Shown here one piece after another: positions 1 through 7,996 of a DNA stretch of 64,000 bases. The notes beneath the pieces are model-generated. The model was given only the letters and a program-made list of their open reading frames with translations. It ran no database searches and was not told the DNA's origin. The position numbers were made by a program, and so were the translations under genes. Positions within the stretch are counted from its first letter, which is position 1; the number at the start of each line of letters is the position of its first letter. Origin of the DNA: JAADHX01 sp964569385 (GTDB lineage: Bacteria > Actinomycetota > Acidimicrobiia > Acidimicrobiales > Poriferisodalaceae); NCBI GenBank assembly GCA_964569385.1, contig CAZMUM010000005.1, forward strand, positions 76,227 to 140,226, read 5' to 3'.

Positions 1-800
1 AGCGACAATGGTCGGCCGTCGATAAGCCCAGAAACAATCTGGGCCGGAAACAAAAAGAGCGCAATCTGGGCCAGCGAGGTTGTGACCTCAAGCAACAGCG
101 CAACCCCCAGAATTCTCCCCCTGGCCCCCTTTGTTAACTCAAGGCACCGCCGCATAGCCGCTATTGGCGTAAGCCGTTCCGAGGCAGCAATCGGAATCAA
201 TACCCAAAAGACAGCCCACGGCCACAAGATTCCAACCCCGCACAACAAGAGGCCAAGCCCCAATGCGACCCGGCCAAGCAGCCAAGTGCCCACCCATCGA
301 TGAAACGACCGAAACGTCAGCAGTAGGACCCGCCAAGGTGACTCGACACGACCCACAAGGTCGTTCAGTACGAGGCGAGTCAGCGCATGAATGAGCGTCG
401 CCAGCGACAACGAACCCAACACCAGTGCCACGATGGTCTGAGTCGTCGATCGATCAGATTGACCCAACTGAAGGATCAGCTGCGGATCAGTGAACAAAGA
501 ACCATCCGTCGAGCTGCGCATCGACATCACGACCGAAAGCACTATCGTCGGCGTTAGTGACACCGCAGCCAGAATCGATACATCGCTCCAACGACGACGC
601 AACAACGAACCAGCATCATCGATGAGCTCCAGGGCACCTCTGGGACGCAGCGACTCCACCAGACCAGATGCTTCGGCTGCCGCCGCCTTCGCCCCTCCGA
701 CTGCTTCGGCTGCCGCCGCCTTCGCCCCTACGACTGCTTCGGCTGCCGCCGCCTTCGCTTGATCCACTGCACTGACTGTAGACGTGACAGCCTTAACCAA
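1..800 (-). CDS. Multi-pass membrane protein, 3' part cut by the window edge
   Basis: An open frame runs leftward from about 800 to the window edge without a stop, so the C-terminus is missing. The N-terminus is an Ala-rich stretch with an 11-residue repeat (AAAAEAV[VG]GAK, three copies). It is followed by a charged segment and at least four hydrophobic segments, including SILAAVSLTPTIVLSVVMSM and IVALVLGSLSLATLIHAL. The start is uncertain. TTG at 800-798 would overlap the ATG of the divergent methyltransferase gene, and GTG at 767-765 is the alternative. The layout resembles large multi-pass membrane proteins of unknown function in actinobacteria. I do not recognise the family and assign no function. 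Confidence 0.6.
   Translation of the reverse strand, partial: MVKAVTSTVSAVDQAKAAAAEAVVGAKAAAAEAVGGAKAAAAEASGLVESLRPRGALELIDDAGSLLRRRWSDVSILAAVSLTPTIVLSVVMSMRSSTDGSLFTDPQLILQLGQSDRSTTQTIVALVLGSLSLATLIHALTRLVLNDLVGRVESPWRVLLLTFRSFHRWVGTWLLGRVALGLGLLLCGVGILWPWAVFWVLIPIAASERLTPIAAMRRCLELTKGARGRILGVALLLEVTTSLAQIALFLFPAQIVSGLIDGRPLS
670..758. repeat. 33-bp direct repeat, about 2.7 copies
   Basis: Units start at 670, 703 and 736 and begin GCTTCGGCTGCCGCCGCC. The third is truncated. They are nearly identical and keep the minus-strand reading frame, encoding an Ala-rich 11-residue repeat in the N-terminus of the membrane protein. Confidence 0.8.
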
Positions 801-1591
801 TGAGTGATCCCGCTCCGGCCGCCCCTGCCTCCGCCACTGACTCAACCGTTCGGGCCGCCCCGGCCTCCGCTTACGGCGAAGCCTTTGCTGACGTCTACGA
901 CGACTGGTACAGCGACGTGTCCGATGTCGATGCAACAGTCGCTCGAATCGTTGCAGTACGCCCGAGCCAGAACATCCTTGAACTCGGCGTGGGAACTGGC
1001 CGCCTCGCAATTCCCCTCGCAAACGCGGACCGCCGAGTTGTCGGCATCGACGCCTCACCAGCGATGCTCGCCAAGCTAGAAGCCAAAGTCCAATCCACGA
1101 ACCTCCAAGCGATATTGGCCGACATGACCCACTTCGACCTCGGGGAACCCTTCGACGTCGCGTTTGTTGCCTTCAACACCATTTTCAACCTCGAATCGTC
1201 GTCGGCCCAGCAGAGCTGTTTCAGCAGCGTTTCGAACCACCTGAGGCCCGGCGGATTGTTTTTCGTCGAAGCCATCGTGCCCGATCTCGATCAATCAGCA
1301 GGCGATCGCGGCATTGCGACCAGACACCTAGCCGACGGTGGACTGGTTCTCAACGCAACCATCAATTCTTCGGCCGAACAGGTGATGACGGGCCAGCAGA
1401 TCCACATCACACCCGACGGTCGGATCAAACTTCGACCCTGGCAGATTCACTATCGAACACCTGAGCAACTCGATAGGTTGGCGGTCGTTGCCGGACTCAC
1501 CCTGCTTGAGCGTCACGAAGACTGGGCCCACACTCCATTCACCGATAGCAGCGTGCGCCACGTATCGGTGTACGCGAAACCCACCACTTGA
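800..1591 (+). CDS. Class I SAM-dependent methyltransferase
   Basis: A 263-residue protein with a Rossmann methyltransferase core. Motif I is ILELGVGTGRLAIPLA (about residues 54-69), followed by the acidic end of beta-2 in VVGIDASPAML. A motif IV-like FDVAFVAFNTIFNL and a post-motif LRPGGLFFVEA come next. The first 25 residues are Ala/Pro-rich and probably disordered. The substrate cannot be read from the sequence. It starts back-to-back with the upstream membrane gene. It ends 9 bp before the START/phosphotransferase fusion gene, so those two are probably co-transcribed. Confidence 0.85.
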   Translation: MSDPAPAAPASATDSTVRAAPASAYGEAFADVYDDWYSDVSDVDATVARIVAVRPSQNILELGVGTGRLAIPLANADRRVVGIDASPAMLAKLEAKVQSTNLQAILADMTHFDLGEPFDVAFVAFNTIFNLESSSAQQSCFSSVSNHLRPGGLFFVEAIVPDLDQSAGDRGIATRHLADGGLVLNATINSSAEQVMTGQQIHITPDGRIKLRPWQIHYRTPEQLDRLAVVAGLTLLERHEDWAHTPFTDSSVRHVSVYAKPTT

Positions 1592-1600
1592 GCGACCGCC

Positions 1601-2782
1601 ATGAAGATCCACGTATCAGTCGAGATCGACGCTAAACCGACCGAGTTGTGGTCCGACCTAAGCGATTTGACCACCCATGTCGAATGGATGTCTGACGCCG
1701 TTCGTCTGGTCTTCATCGGCGACCAGACAACCGGTGTTGGAACAAAGTTCGAGGTCGACACCCGCGTCGGACCGCTACGCACCACCGACGTCATGACAAT
1801 CACCGAATGGGACGAACCGAGCGTCATCGGTGTCGACCACGACGGGTTGGTGTCGGGATCGGGTCGATTCGTGCTCACTGGGCACGGCGACCGTACCAAC
1901 TTCGCCTGGACGGAGTGCCTCAGCTTGCCGTGGTGGTTCGGTGGCCGGCTTGGCGAAGTGGTGGCCAAACCGATTCTGAACCTCGTGTGGCGGCGGAACC
2001 TAGCCGCGCTCAAGGAACGGATTGAGGGAAACCTCGACACCGACGCTCAGATTGGCAACAGCGTTGGCGTCGACGCACAGATCGGCAACAGTATTGGCGC
2101 CGGTAGAGCCGGCGAGGTACTTGAATACGGAAGGCACTACGTACTGCGGCGCCGCTTCGACGGAGGCGACCTGACCCAAGAAGTTAGGCTGATGCACTGG
2201 TTGGTCGAACACGGCTACCCAGTACCAAAACCCGTACGGCACGATGACCCGACCGCGCTAGTCACCGAACGCATCGACGGGCCAAGCATGTTGGACGACA
2301 TGGTGGCCAAGCCCTGGAAACTCCCGGCTCATGCCAAAACCTTGGCCAGCCTGCACCGTTTGCTTGACGACATCCCGGCTCCGCCTTGGCTCCGCCATCT
2401 TGGTAGTGGCGATGCCTTGCTGCATCTGGATCTGCATCCCGACAACGTGCTCATGGGCCCTCGCGGGCCGGTAGTTATCGACTGGACGAACGCCGCCGTG
2501 GGCCATCGTGACCTCGACCGAGCCCTCACGTGGGTTCTGCTCAAGACCGGCGAAGTCGATGGCAACGCGGCCATGAAAACTCTGGTCACCTCGCTCCGAG
2601 AGCGATTCGCCTCCATCTTTGAAACCGCAGCCGGGGCCGATGCGATAGCGGCTCACGCCACTACCGCGGCCGAGTTGCGGCTTCTTGATGGCAACGTACG
2701 CCCCACCGAGAAGGACTCAGTTTTCAGGTTGGCCAGGCACCTTCAGGGTCGGCCGACGCACAGTCGCACCGACGATGTCTGA
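1601..2782 (+). CDS. SRPBCC (START-like) domain fused to an aminoglycoside-phosphotransferase-like kinase
   Basis: A 393-residue two-domain protein. Residues 1 to about 140 look like an SRPBCC/polyketide-cyclase fold: MKIHVSVEIDAKPTELWSDL at the start, then VGTKFEVDTRVGP and the GSGRFVLTGHG strand. Residues from about 170 onward look like a choline kinase/APH fold. They carry the catalytic loop LHLDLHPDNVLM (HxDxxxxN) and the metal-binding Asp in GPVVIDWTNA. The linker holds a duplicated segment with DAQIGNS. The APH superfamily transfers phosphate from ATP to small hydroxylated molecules, and SRPBCC domains bind hydrophobic ligands. I infer that the fusion phosphorylates a ligand held by the first domain. 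The substrate is unknown. It follows the methyltransferase gene by 9 bp and converges on the enoyl-CoA hydratase gene. Confidence 0.8.
   Translation: MKIHVSVEIDAKPTELWSDLSDLTTHVEWMSDAVRLVFIGDQTTGVGTKFEVDTRVGPLRTTDVMTITEWDEPSVIGVDHDGLVSGSGRFVLTGHGDRTNFAWTECLSLPWWFGGRLGEVVAKPILNLVWRRNLAALKERIEGNLDTDAQIGNSVGVDAQIGNSIGAGRAGEVLEYGRHYVLRRRFDGGDLTQEVRLMHWLVEHGYPVPKPVRHDDPTALVTERIDGPSMLDDMVAKPWKLPAHAKTLASLHRLLDDIPAPPWLRHLGSGDALLHLDLHPDNVLMGPRGPVVIDWTNAAVGHRDLDRALTWVLLKTGEVDGNAAMKTLVTSLRERFASIFETAAGADAIAAHATTAAELRLLDGNVRPTEKDSVFRLARHLQGRPTHSRTDDV
2042..2101. repeat. Two tandem 30-bp units in the interdomain linker
   Basis: Units 2042-2071 and 2072-2101 both begin GACGC(T/A)CAGAT and differ at a few positions. 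They encode DAQIGNSVGV and DAQIGNSIGA. They lengthen the linker between the SRPBCC and phosphotransferase domains. Confidence 0.7.
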
Positions 2783-2791
2783 GCGCGAAAG

Positions 2792-3568
2792 TTATCTACC
2801 GCTGAACTGAGCCTTGCCTGGGCCGTGTTCGAGGAACGAGGCAACGCCGATCTTGGCATCGTCGGTGCCAAAGACCTGTTCGAAGGACTCAAGTTCGATG
2901 GCGAGACCATCGCTCAAGGATCCGTCGAGCCCACTGTTGATGGCGAGCTTGGCTAGACCCTGAGCAACAACAGCCCCTCGCGCAAACTCTCGGGCCCAGT
3001 CGATGGCCGCGGTCAGTACCTGCTCGGCTGGCACAACCCGATCGGCAAGGCCAATGCGCAGCGCCTCCTTGGCGTCGACCATTCGACCAGACCAAACGAT
3101 GTCCTTTGCCCTCGAAAGTCCAACCAGGCGGGTAAGTCGCTGCGTACCACCACCACCGGGGATGATTCCAAGCAAGACCTCAGGCTGCCCAAATCGGGCA
3201 TTATCGGCGGCCACCCGCAGATCGCACGCCATCGCCAACTCACAGCCACCTCCTAAGGCGACACCGTTCACCGCCGCAATCACGGGTCGAGGGATGGCCG
3301 CTAGTCCGTCGAGAGCGCGTCGGAACGACTGACCAACAACCCTGGCTATCTCAGGGCCCCCAAACTCCGAAATATCGGCACCGGCAGCGAAGACCCGCTC
3401 TCCGCCTGTAACGACCACCGCCCCTGGCGGATCTGCGGTCAGTTCACTCGTGATTGTTTCGAGTTGACTCAACAGTTCAGTGTTTAGTGCGTTGACCTTG
3501 GGTCGGACAAGCGTAATGACCGCAACTCCATCATCGCGACGGTCGAGCTGAACCAGCTGATCTGACAT
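2792..3568 (-). CDS. Enoyl-CoA hydratase/isomerase family protein
   Basis: A 258-residue crotonase-fold protein, the usual length for this family. The oxyanion-hole region is seen in VFAAGADISEF and AAVNGVALGGGCELAMACD. One catalytic Glu is in GGGCELA and the second in GQPEVLLGIIPGGGGTQRL. Both Glu residues are kept, which fits a true hydratase (syn addition of water to 2-enoyl-CoA in beta-oxidation). A specific acyl-CoA substrate cannot be assigned. It lies 8 bp downstream of the NifU-like gene and is probably in the same transcript. Confidence 0.9.
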   Translation of the reverse strand: MSDQLVQLDRRDDGVAVITLVRPKVNALNTELLSQLETITSELTADPPGAVVVTGGERVFAAGADISEFGGPEIARVVGQSFRRALDGLAAIPRPVIAAVNGVALGGGCELAMACDLRVAADNARFGQPEVLLGIIPGGGGTQRLTRLVGLSRAKDIVWSGRMVDAKEALRIGLADRVVPAEQVLTAAIDWAREFARGAVVAQGLAKLAINSGLDGSLSDGLAIELESFEQVFGTDDAKIGVASFLEHGPGKAQFSGR

Positions 3569-3576
3569 GGACCGGC

Positions 3577-3870
3577 CTACTTACCGAAACCCTTGAGTTC
3601 GAACGTTGTCTCTGAGACAGGCGGTAAGGCATCGACTAGAGCCGCGTTAACAACAGCTGTAACGCCAGGTACGCGCTGAATCATGATGCGCTCGACGCCA
3701 AGCTTCAGATCTTGTTCAGAGACTGGACAGTCGCCACAGGCTCCAAGCAGCTCGACCTTGACAACACCTGTATCGGAGTCGACCTCGACAAGACGAATGT
3801 CGCCGCCGTCGGCCTGCATAGCGGGCCGAATGATCTCGATTACCTTTTCGACCTCAGACCACTCGGGCAC
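3577..3870 (-). CDS. NifU C-terminal-domain Fe-S protein
   Basis: A 97-residue protein matching the NifU C-terminal (Nfu) domain. It begins with the helical VEKVIEIIRPAMQADGGDI. It has the Fe-S ligand motif CGDC in GACGDCPVSEQDLK and ends with VERIMIQRVPGV. Such proteins carry and deliver [4Fe-4S] clusters. This is the stand-alone Nfu form with no N-terminal scaffold domain. About 27 residues follow the core. It lies 53 bp downstream of the LCP gene and 8 bp upstream of the enoyl-CoA hydratase gene. Confidence 0.88.
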   Translation of the reverse strand: MPEWSEVEKVIEIIRPAMQADGGDIRLVEVDSDTGVVKVELLGACGDCPVSEQDLKLGVERIMIQRVPGVTAVVNAALVDALPPVSETTFELKGFGK

Positions 3871-3923
3871 AGCGTTTCAACTCCATCAGAATCACAGCCA
3901 TTACAACGCTAATGAGGCCTCGA

Positions 3924-5108
3924 TCATTCCGTGCGAAACACGTCGAACATCGCATCGCCGCCCTCCCCAAGCCGTAGGACGGCTGCGCCTCCCGATGTGG
4001 TGAACCCAACGACCGGAAGGGTAACCTGATCAACCGGGGACGACGTCAGTCGTCGTCCGAGCCTCAACGCGTCGAGCAGCCCGAGAGAGCTGTCGACCGT
4101 CACCGTTGAGGTGACGCCTGCCATTATCCCATCGAGGGCGAAAGGGTTCCGAGTCGAGCCAAGGGACGACAGCAAAGAGACCATGAAAGCTTGCTGTCGT
4201 GCGCCACGGCCAATGTCGCCAGTCGGGTCCTGATGTTCCTGGCCATTGATGATCTCGGTGTAACGCCGAGAACGGACCCAGGCCAATGCCTGCTGACCAT
4301 CGAGAGTTACTTCGCCAGATGCATCGATGACCAAGCCGCTGCCAGGGTCGAATGCCGGATACTCGACGTTAAGAGTCACCCCGCCGACGGCGTCGACTAG
4401 ATCGTCGAAGCCGCTGAAGTCGATTTCGGCGTAGTGATGAATCTCGAGATCGAACGCGAGCTGCACTGTTGCCACCAGCTCGGCCGCGCCATCGTTGAAA
4501 GCCGCGTTGATGCGCTGCTCGCCACCGCTGGCCTGTGGCACCCAAAGATCTCGCGGCAGCGAGAGCATGGTCACTGTTTCGCCAAGATGAATCAGGATGA
4601 GCGAATCGGCGCGTTGTCCGAACACAGGTGTACCCAAGAGCGCGGCGGCATCAGGTCGGTTCGGGTCGATCCCTTCGCGCGAGTCGGACCCGACCAACAA
4701 CAGAGTCCGGTCACTCGAGTTCGGTGTTGCCAACACTTCAGACAGGTCGACACGATCAATCTGGCGGTAACGCCACCATCCGCTGACCGCAGGTATCAAC
4801 AGAACGAACCCAAGGAACAGCAGAATGACCAGCACCCAGCGTTTACCGGACCGTCTGCGATCGCCGCGTCGGCGCCGCCTCCGAACACGGTCGGGCCGCA
4901 ACGGCAGGGGAGCGCTCTCAGCTGGGCGCCTGGCTCTCGGTACGTCGATCTGGGCGCCGTCTCTGGCTAACAGTGGTGCTGAGTGGCCCTGTTGGGGCAC
5001 CTCAGGCGCGCGTTGCTGACCGCCCCACTCGCCATGATCGAGCGGGGTGTCGAGCCCAGGCAATCGTTTCAACTCGGACCAACCGCTTAGGTCAGGATCG
5101 CTTGGCAT
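3924..5108 (-). CDS. LytR-CpsA-Psr (LCP) family cell-wall glycopolymer ligase
   Basis: About 394 residues. A long Pro/Arg-rich cytoplasmic N-terminus precedes one membrane segment (WVLVILLFLGFVLLIPAVSG). The extracellular LCP domain follows. Its typical marks are LLLVGSDSRE, RADSLILIHL, MLSLPRDLWV, the Arg-rich ALAWVRSRRY and DIGRGARQQAFM. LCP proteins transfer undecaprenyl-linked polymers onto peptidoglycan or, in actinobacteria, arabinogalactan. A longer frame reaches 5225, but that would overlap murA by 134 bp. The ATG at 5108 overlaps murA by only 17 bp and is preferred. Coupling to murA and the polysaccharide genes elsewhere in the window fit a role in cell-wall glycan attachment. Confidence 0.87.
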   Translation of the reverse strand: MPSDPDLSGWSELKRLPGLDTPLDHGEWGGQQRAPEVPQQGHSAPLLARDGAQIDVPRARRPAESAPLPLRPDRVRRRRRRGDRRRSGKRWVLVILLFLGFVLLIPAVSGWWRYRQIDRVDLSEVLATPNSSDRTLLLVGSDSREGIDPNRPDAAALLGTPVFGQRADSLILIHLGETVTMLSLPRDLWVPQASGGEQRINAAFNDGAAELVATVQLAFDLEIHHYAEIDFSGFDDLVDAVGGVTLNVEYPAFDPGSGLVIDASGEVTLDGQQALAWVRSRRYTEIINGQEHQDPTGDIGRGARQQAFMVSLLSSLGSTRNPFALDGIMAGVTSTVTVDSSLGLLDALRLGRRLTSSPVDQVTLPVVGFTTSGGAAVLRLGEGGDAMFDVFRTE

Positions 5109-6363
5109 CGCCGGAATCGATTCGTTCGATGTTGGCTCCGACCGAAGCAAGCCGACCCACAAGGTCCTCGTAACCCCGGTCGAGATGGCCGACGTCGGAG
5201 ATAATGGTTTCGCCCTCGGCTCCAAGTCCGGCCACGATCAGAGCGGCCGCGGCGCGGATGTCGTGGGCCTTGACCGGAGCACCAGATAAGCGGGCCTTTC
5301 CACGCACTACAGCGTGGTGCCCTTCGGTGCGAATATCAGCGCCCATACGCCGCAGTTCGTCGACATAACGAAACCGGCCGCCGTACAGGTTCTCGGTGAC
5401 AATGCCTACTCCATCTGCCACGCTCAACATGGCCACGATGAGGGGCTTGTAATCGGTAGCGATGCCTGGATACGGCAGCGTCGAAACGTCGACCGAACCC
5501 AACCGTCCCTGCGCTGCCGCCCACAGGCCATCGCTGTCTGGCGACACCCGCATGCCCATCGTCGCGAGCTTCTGAAGCAACATCTCCATGTTCTCTGGCC
5601 GGGCTCCCACCAAGGTCAACTCGCCCCCAGCCACGCCGAGGCATGCAAGGTAGGTTGCCGTCTCAAGTCGGTCGGAAATCACCGTGTGTTCGGCCGCTTC
5701 GAGACCGTCGACACCTTCGACCACGATCGTCGAGGTTCCGGCTCCACGAATCTGGGCTCCCATATGACCGAGAAACTGGGCCAGGTCGGCTATCTCGGGT
5801 TCGCGTGCGGCGTTCTCGATGACAGTCAGACCGTCGGCGAGGGTTGCAGCCATCATCACGTTTTCAGTGGCTCCCACGCTCGGGTACTCGAGAAAAACAT
5901 CGGTGCCGGTCAGCCGATCACTGCTGGCTTCGATGTAGCCATGTTCGGTTCGGAACTTGGCGCCAAGAGTAGCGAGAGCATCCAAGTGCATATCGATGGG
6001 ACGAGGCCCAAAATTGTCACCACCTGGCAAAGCAACTCGAGCCTCACCGTACCGAGCCAACAATGGGCCGAGAACCACAATGGAGGCTCGCATCTTCTCG
6101 ACAAGCTCATAGGGCGCCACCAGCTTCACTTCGCTTGGCACACTCAAACGACATACCGGAGGTGCAAGATCCACGGTGACACCCATCTCTTCGAGCAGGT
6201 CAGCCATGAGCCTGACGTCGATGATGTCGGGGACGTTGTGCAGCACGTGGTCGCCTTCGGCGAGCAACGACGCGACCATCAACTTAAGAACCGAGTTCTT
6301 CGCCCCGGCAATCTGAATTCGGCCAGACAGGCCGGATGACTCGCGCACAACAATTTGTTCCAC
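5092..6363 (-). CDS. murA: UDP-N-acetylglucosamine 1-carboxyvinyltransferase with Asp at the catalytic Cys site
   Basis: About 423 residues, full length for MurA. It catalyses enolpyruvyl transfer from PEP to UDP-GlcNAc, the first committed step of peptidoglycan synthesis in the cytoplasm. The N-terminal SGRIQIAGAKNSVLKLM and the RASIVVLGPLLARYG helix are typical. In the active loop the usual PGGC is PGGD (LPGGDNFGPRPID, codon 6016-6018). Asp at this site is known from mycobacteria and chlamydiae and confers fosfomycin insensitivity. I start it at GTG 6363 because MEQIVVR aligns with the family start. A -10-like CATACT lies 6 bp upstream, suggesting a leaderless transcript. An ATG at 6381 is the alternative. 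Confidence 0.93.
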   Translation of the reverse strand: MEQIVVRESSGLSGRIQIAGAKNSVLKLMVASLLAEGDHVLHNVPDIIDVRLMADLLEEMGVTVDLAPPVCRLSVPSEVKLVAPYELVEKMRASIVVLGPLLARYGEARVALPGGDNFGPRPIDMHLDALATLGAKFRTEHGYIEASSDRLTGTDVFLEYPSVGATENVMMAATLADGLTVIENAAREPEIADLAQFLGHMGAQIRGAGTSTIVVEGVDGLEAAEHTVISDRLETATYLACLGVAGGELTLVGARPENMEMLLQKLATMGMRVSPDSDGLWAAAQGRLGSVDVSTLPYPGIATDYKPLIVAMLSVADGVGIVTENLYGGRFRYVDELRRMGADIRTEGHHAVVRGKARLSGAPVKAHDIRAAAALIVAGLGAEGETIISDVGHLDRGYEDLVGRLASVGANIERIDSGDAKRS

Positions 6364-6369
6364 GACACA

Positions 6370-6375
6370 AGTATG
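6370..6375 (-). promoter_or_regulatory. Candidate -10 element of a leaderless murA promoter
   Basis: On the minus strand CATACT ends 6 bp before the GTG at 6363, followed by TGTGTC. A TGAC-containing hexamer (CTGACG) lies 17 bp further upstream as a possible -35. No Shine-Dalgarno sequence precedes the GTG. The same CATACTTGT string stands in front of galE. The call is inferred from spacing only. Confidence 0.35.
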
Positions 6376-6439
6376 TTGCAACGAATGTCAAACGTCAGCC
6401 CATCTCGATGACAAAGTTCCAAATCGGCTCTCCTCACCC

Positions 6440-7963
6440 ATGACCAGCCTCGAAATCGAGCACCCCTACGGCGGCCGTCTCAGTGCCGAAGTACTACTCC
6501 TTCCCAGGGACGACGTGGTTGCCGAGGTCGAGTCAGGCCCCGGGACTTTCGACCTCGCCCACGGACCGTTTCTCCAGTACGAACGCACGGTCACCGTCGA
6601 CGGATCGTCTGGCACCGTGACCGAGCAGATCAACTACCAACTGGCGATTCCCTGGTTCGGCTGGGCATACGCGCTGCCGGTTCGTCATGCGTTGCGTAAC
6701 CACCGAACCCCGGGCAAGCAGCCATGGTGGGCACCAAGCCAGCGCCTTGACGCACGCGCCGCATCCATCATCGGCACCTTGGCCGCGGCAGCTGTGCTGA
6801 CCGGGTTTCTTGGCAACACCTTTTCCCAGATGCTTACCTTCGCTGCCGACGAGTTCGAGCTTGGCCGGTCGGGTCAAGGAGTAGCCAGCGCCATTGTTCG
6901 TATTGGCCCACTGCTGGCGATTGGGCTGGTAATCATGGCCGACCGCCGTGGCCGCCGAGTGATAGCGATCATCGCGACCGCAGGCGGGTCAGTCGCCTCG
7001 ATACTGGGTGCGTTTGCCCCGAACCTCGAACTGTTCGTCGCCGCCCAGTTGATCACACGCACTTTCAGCGCCGCGCTCGGCACCGTCATTTTGGTTTACG
7101 CCGTCGAGGAGATGCCGTCTGGGTCTCGGGCCTACGCCCTCAGTGTGCTCGGTATGGCCTCGGCCCTTGGTGCCGGCATCGTGTTGTGGGTGCTGCCTTT
7201 GGCTGCCTTAGACGTCCGCTCATGGCGGCTCGTGTTGTTGGTGCCGATCATCGCTCTACCACTGGCTAGGAGCTTCTGGAAACACCTGCCAGAGAGCCGC
7301 TGGTTCGGAGAGGGTGCTGCGACAGCAAACCTGCGCGACCACCGCGCAGCCCTTGCCGGGCTGATGGTCATCACCTTCCTCATCGCGTTCTACCTTTCGC
7401 CCGTCGATCAGTTTCGCAACGAGTTTCTGCGCGACGAACGCGGCTTCGAACCATGGCAAATCACACTGTTCGTCACCACCACCGCAACACCCGGCGGGCT
7501 TGGCTTGCTGATTGCTGGTCGCATGGCCGACAGCATCGGCCGAAGGGTTGTGCTGGTTGTGTCCACCATCGGCGGACTCGGTGCTCTCACGCTGGTGTTC
7601 AACACGTCGGGGGCCCTGATGTGGTCGCTAGCCCTCATTGCGGCCATCGTGTCAAGCGGCCTGCTGCCTTCGCTCGGTGTTTACCGTGCTGAGCTTTTTC
7701 CAACCCGTGTGCGTAACCAAGCCGTGGCTTGGGTCACCATCTCGGCCGTCGCCGGCGCAGTGTTGGGCTTGCTGCTGACTGGATGGCTAAGCGAGCGCTG
7801 GAACAGCATCGGCTCAGTCATTGCGGTTCTGTGGGTCGGTCCGGTGTTGGCCGTTGCTTTCGCTTGGTGGTGGCTCCCAGAGACCACCAACCGAGACCTA
7901 GCCGACATCAATCCTGAGGACCGTGCTGGCCCCGGTTCCGGCGCAGACTATTCACGAAATTGA
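6440..7963 (+). CDS. Major facilitator superfamily transporter with a soluble N-terminal extension
   Basis: A 507-residue protein. From about residue 108 there are about 12 hydrophobic segments. The two MFS signature loops between TM2-3 and TM8-9 are visible as MADRRGRRVIAI and GRMADSIGRRVVLV, and a central PESRWF resembles the sugar-porter loop. The substrate is unknown. The first about 105 residues are hydrophilic, with alternating strands (LSAEVLLLP, FLQYERTVTVDG, NYQLAIPWFGWAYALPVRH). They could be an SRPBCC-like fold, though this is weakly supported. It is transcribed alone, divergently from murA, and converges on the hydrolase gene. Confidence 0.85.
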   Translation: MTSLEIEHPYGGRLSAEVLLLPRDDVVAEVESGPGTFDLAHGPFLQYERTVTVDGSSGTVTEQINYQLAIPWFGWAYALPVRHALRNHRTPGKQPWWAPSQRLDARAASIIGTLAAAAVLTGFLGNTFSQMLTFAADEFELGRSGQGVASAIVRIGPLLAIGLVIMADRRGRRVIAIIATAGGSVASILGAFAPNLELFVAAQLITRTFSAALGTVILVYAVEEMPSGSRAYALSVLGMASALGAGIVLWVLPLAALDVRSWRLVLLVPIIALPLARSFWKHLPESRWFGEGAATANLRDHRAALAGLMVITFLIAFYLSPVDQFRNEFLRDERGFEPWQITLFVTTTATPGGLGLLIAGRMADSIGRRVVLVVSTIGGLGALTLVFNTSGALMWSLALIAAIVSSGLLPSLGVYRAELFPTRVRNQAVAWVTISAVAGAVLGLLLTGWLSERWNSIGSVIAVLWVGPVLAVAFAWWWLPETTNRDLADINPEDRAGPGSGADYSRN

Positions 7964-7996
7964 TGATCTGGGCTACACCCAATGTGGCTGGCGACC

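Noticed and set aside
1513..2040. Minus-strand frame of 175 codons overlapping the methyltransferase and fusion genes
   Set aside because: Antisense to two genes with clear motifs, and the composition is that of a shadow frame.
5314..6339. Plus-strand open frame of 341 codons across murA
   Set aside because: It is antisense to a clear murA. Its translation is low in hydrophobic structure and looks like mirror codon bias.
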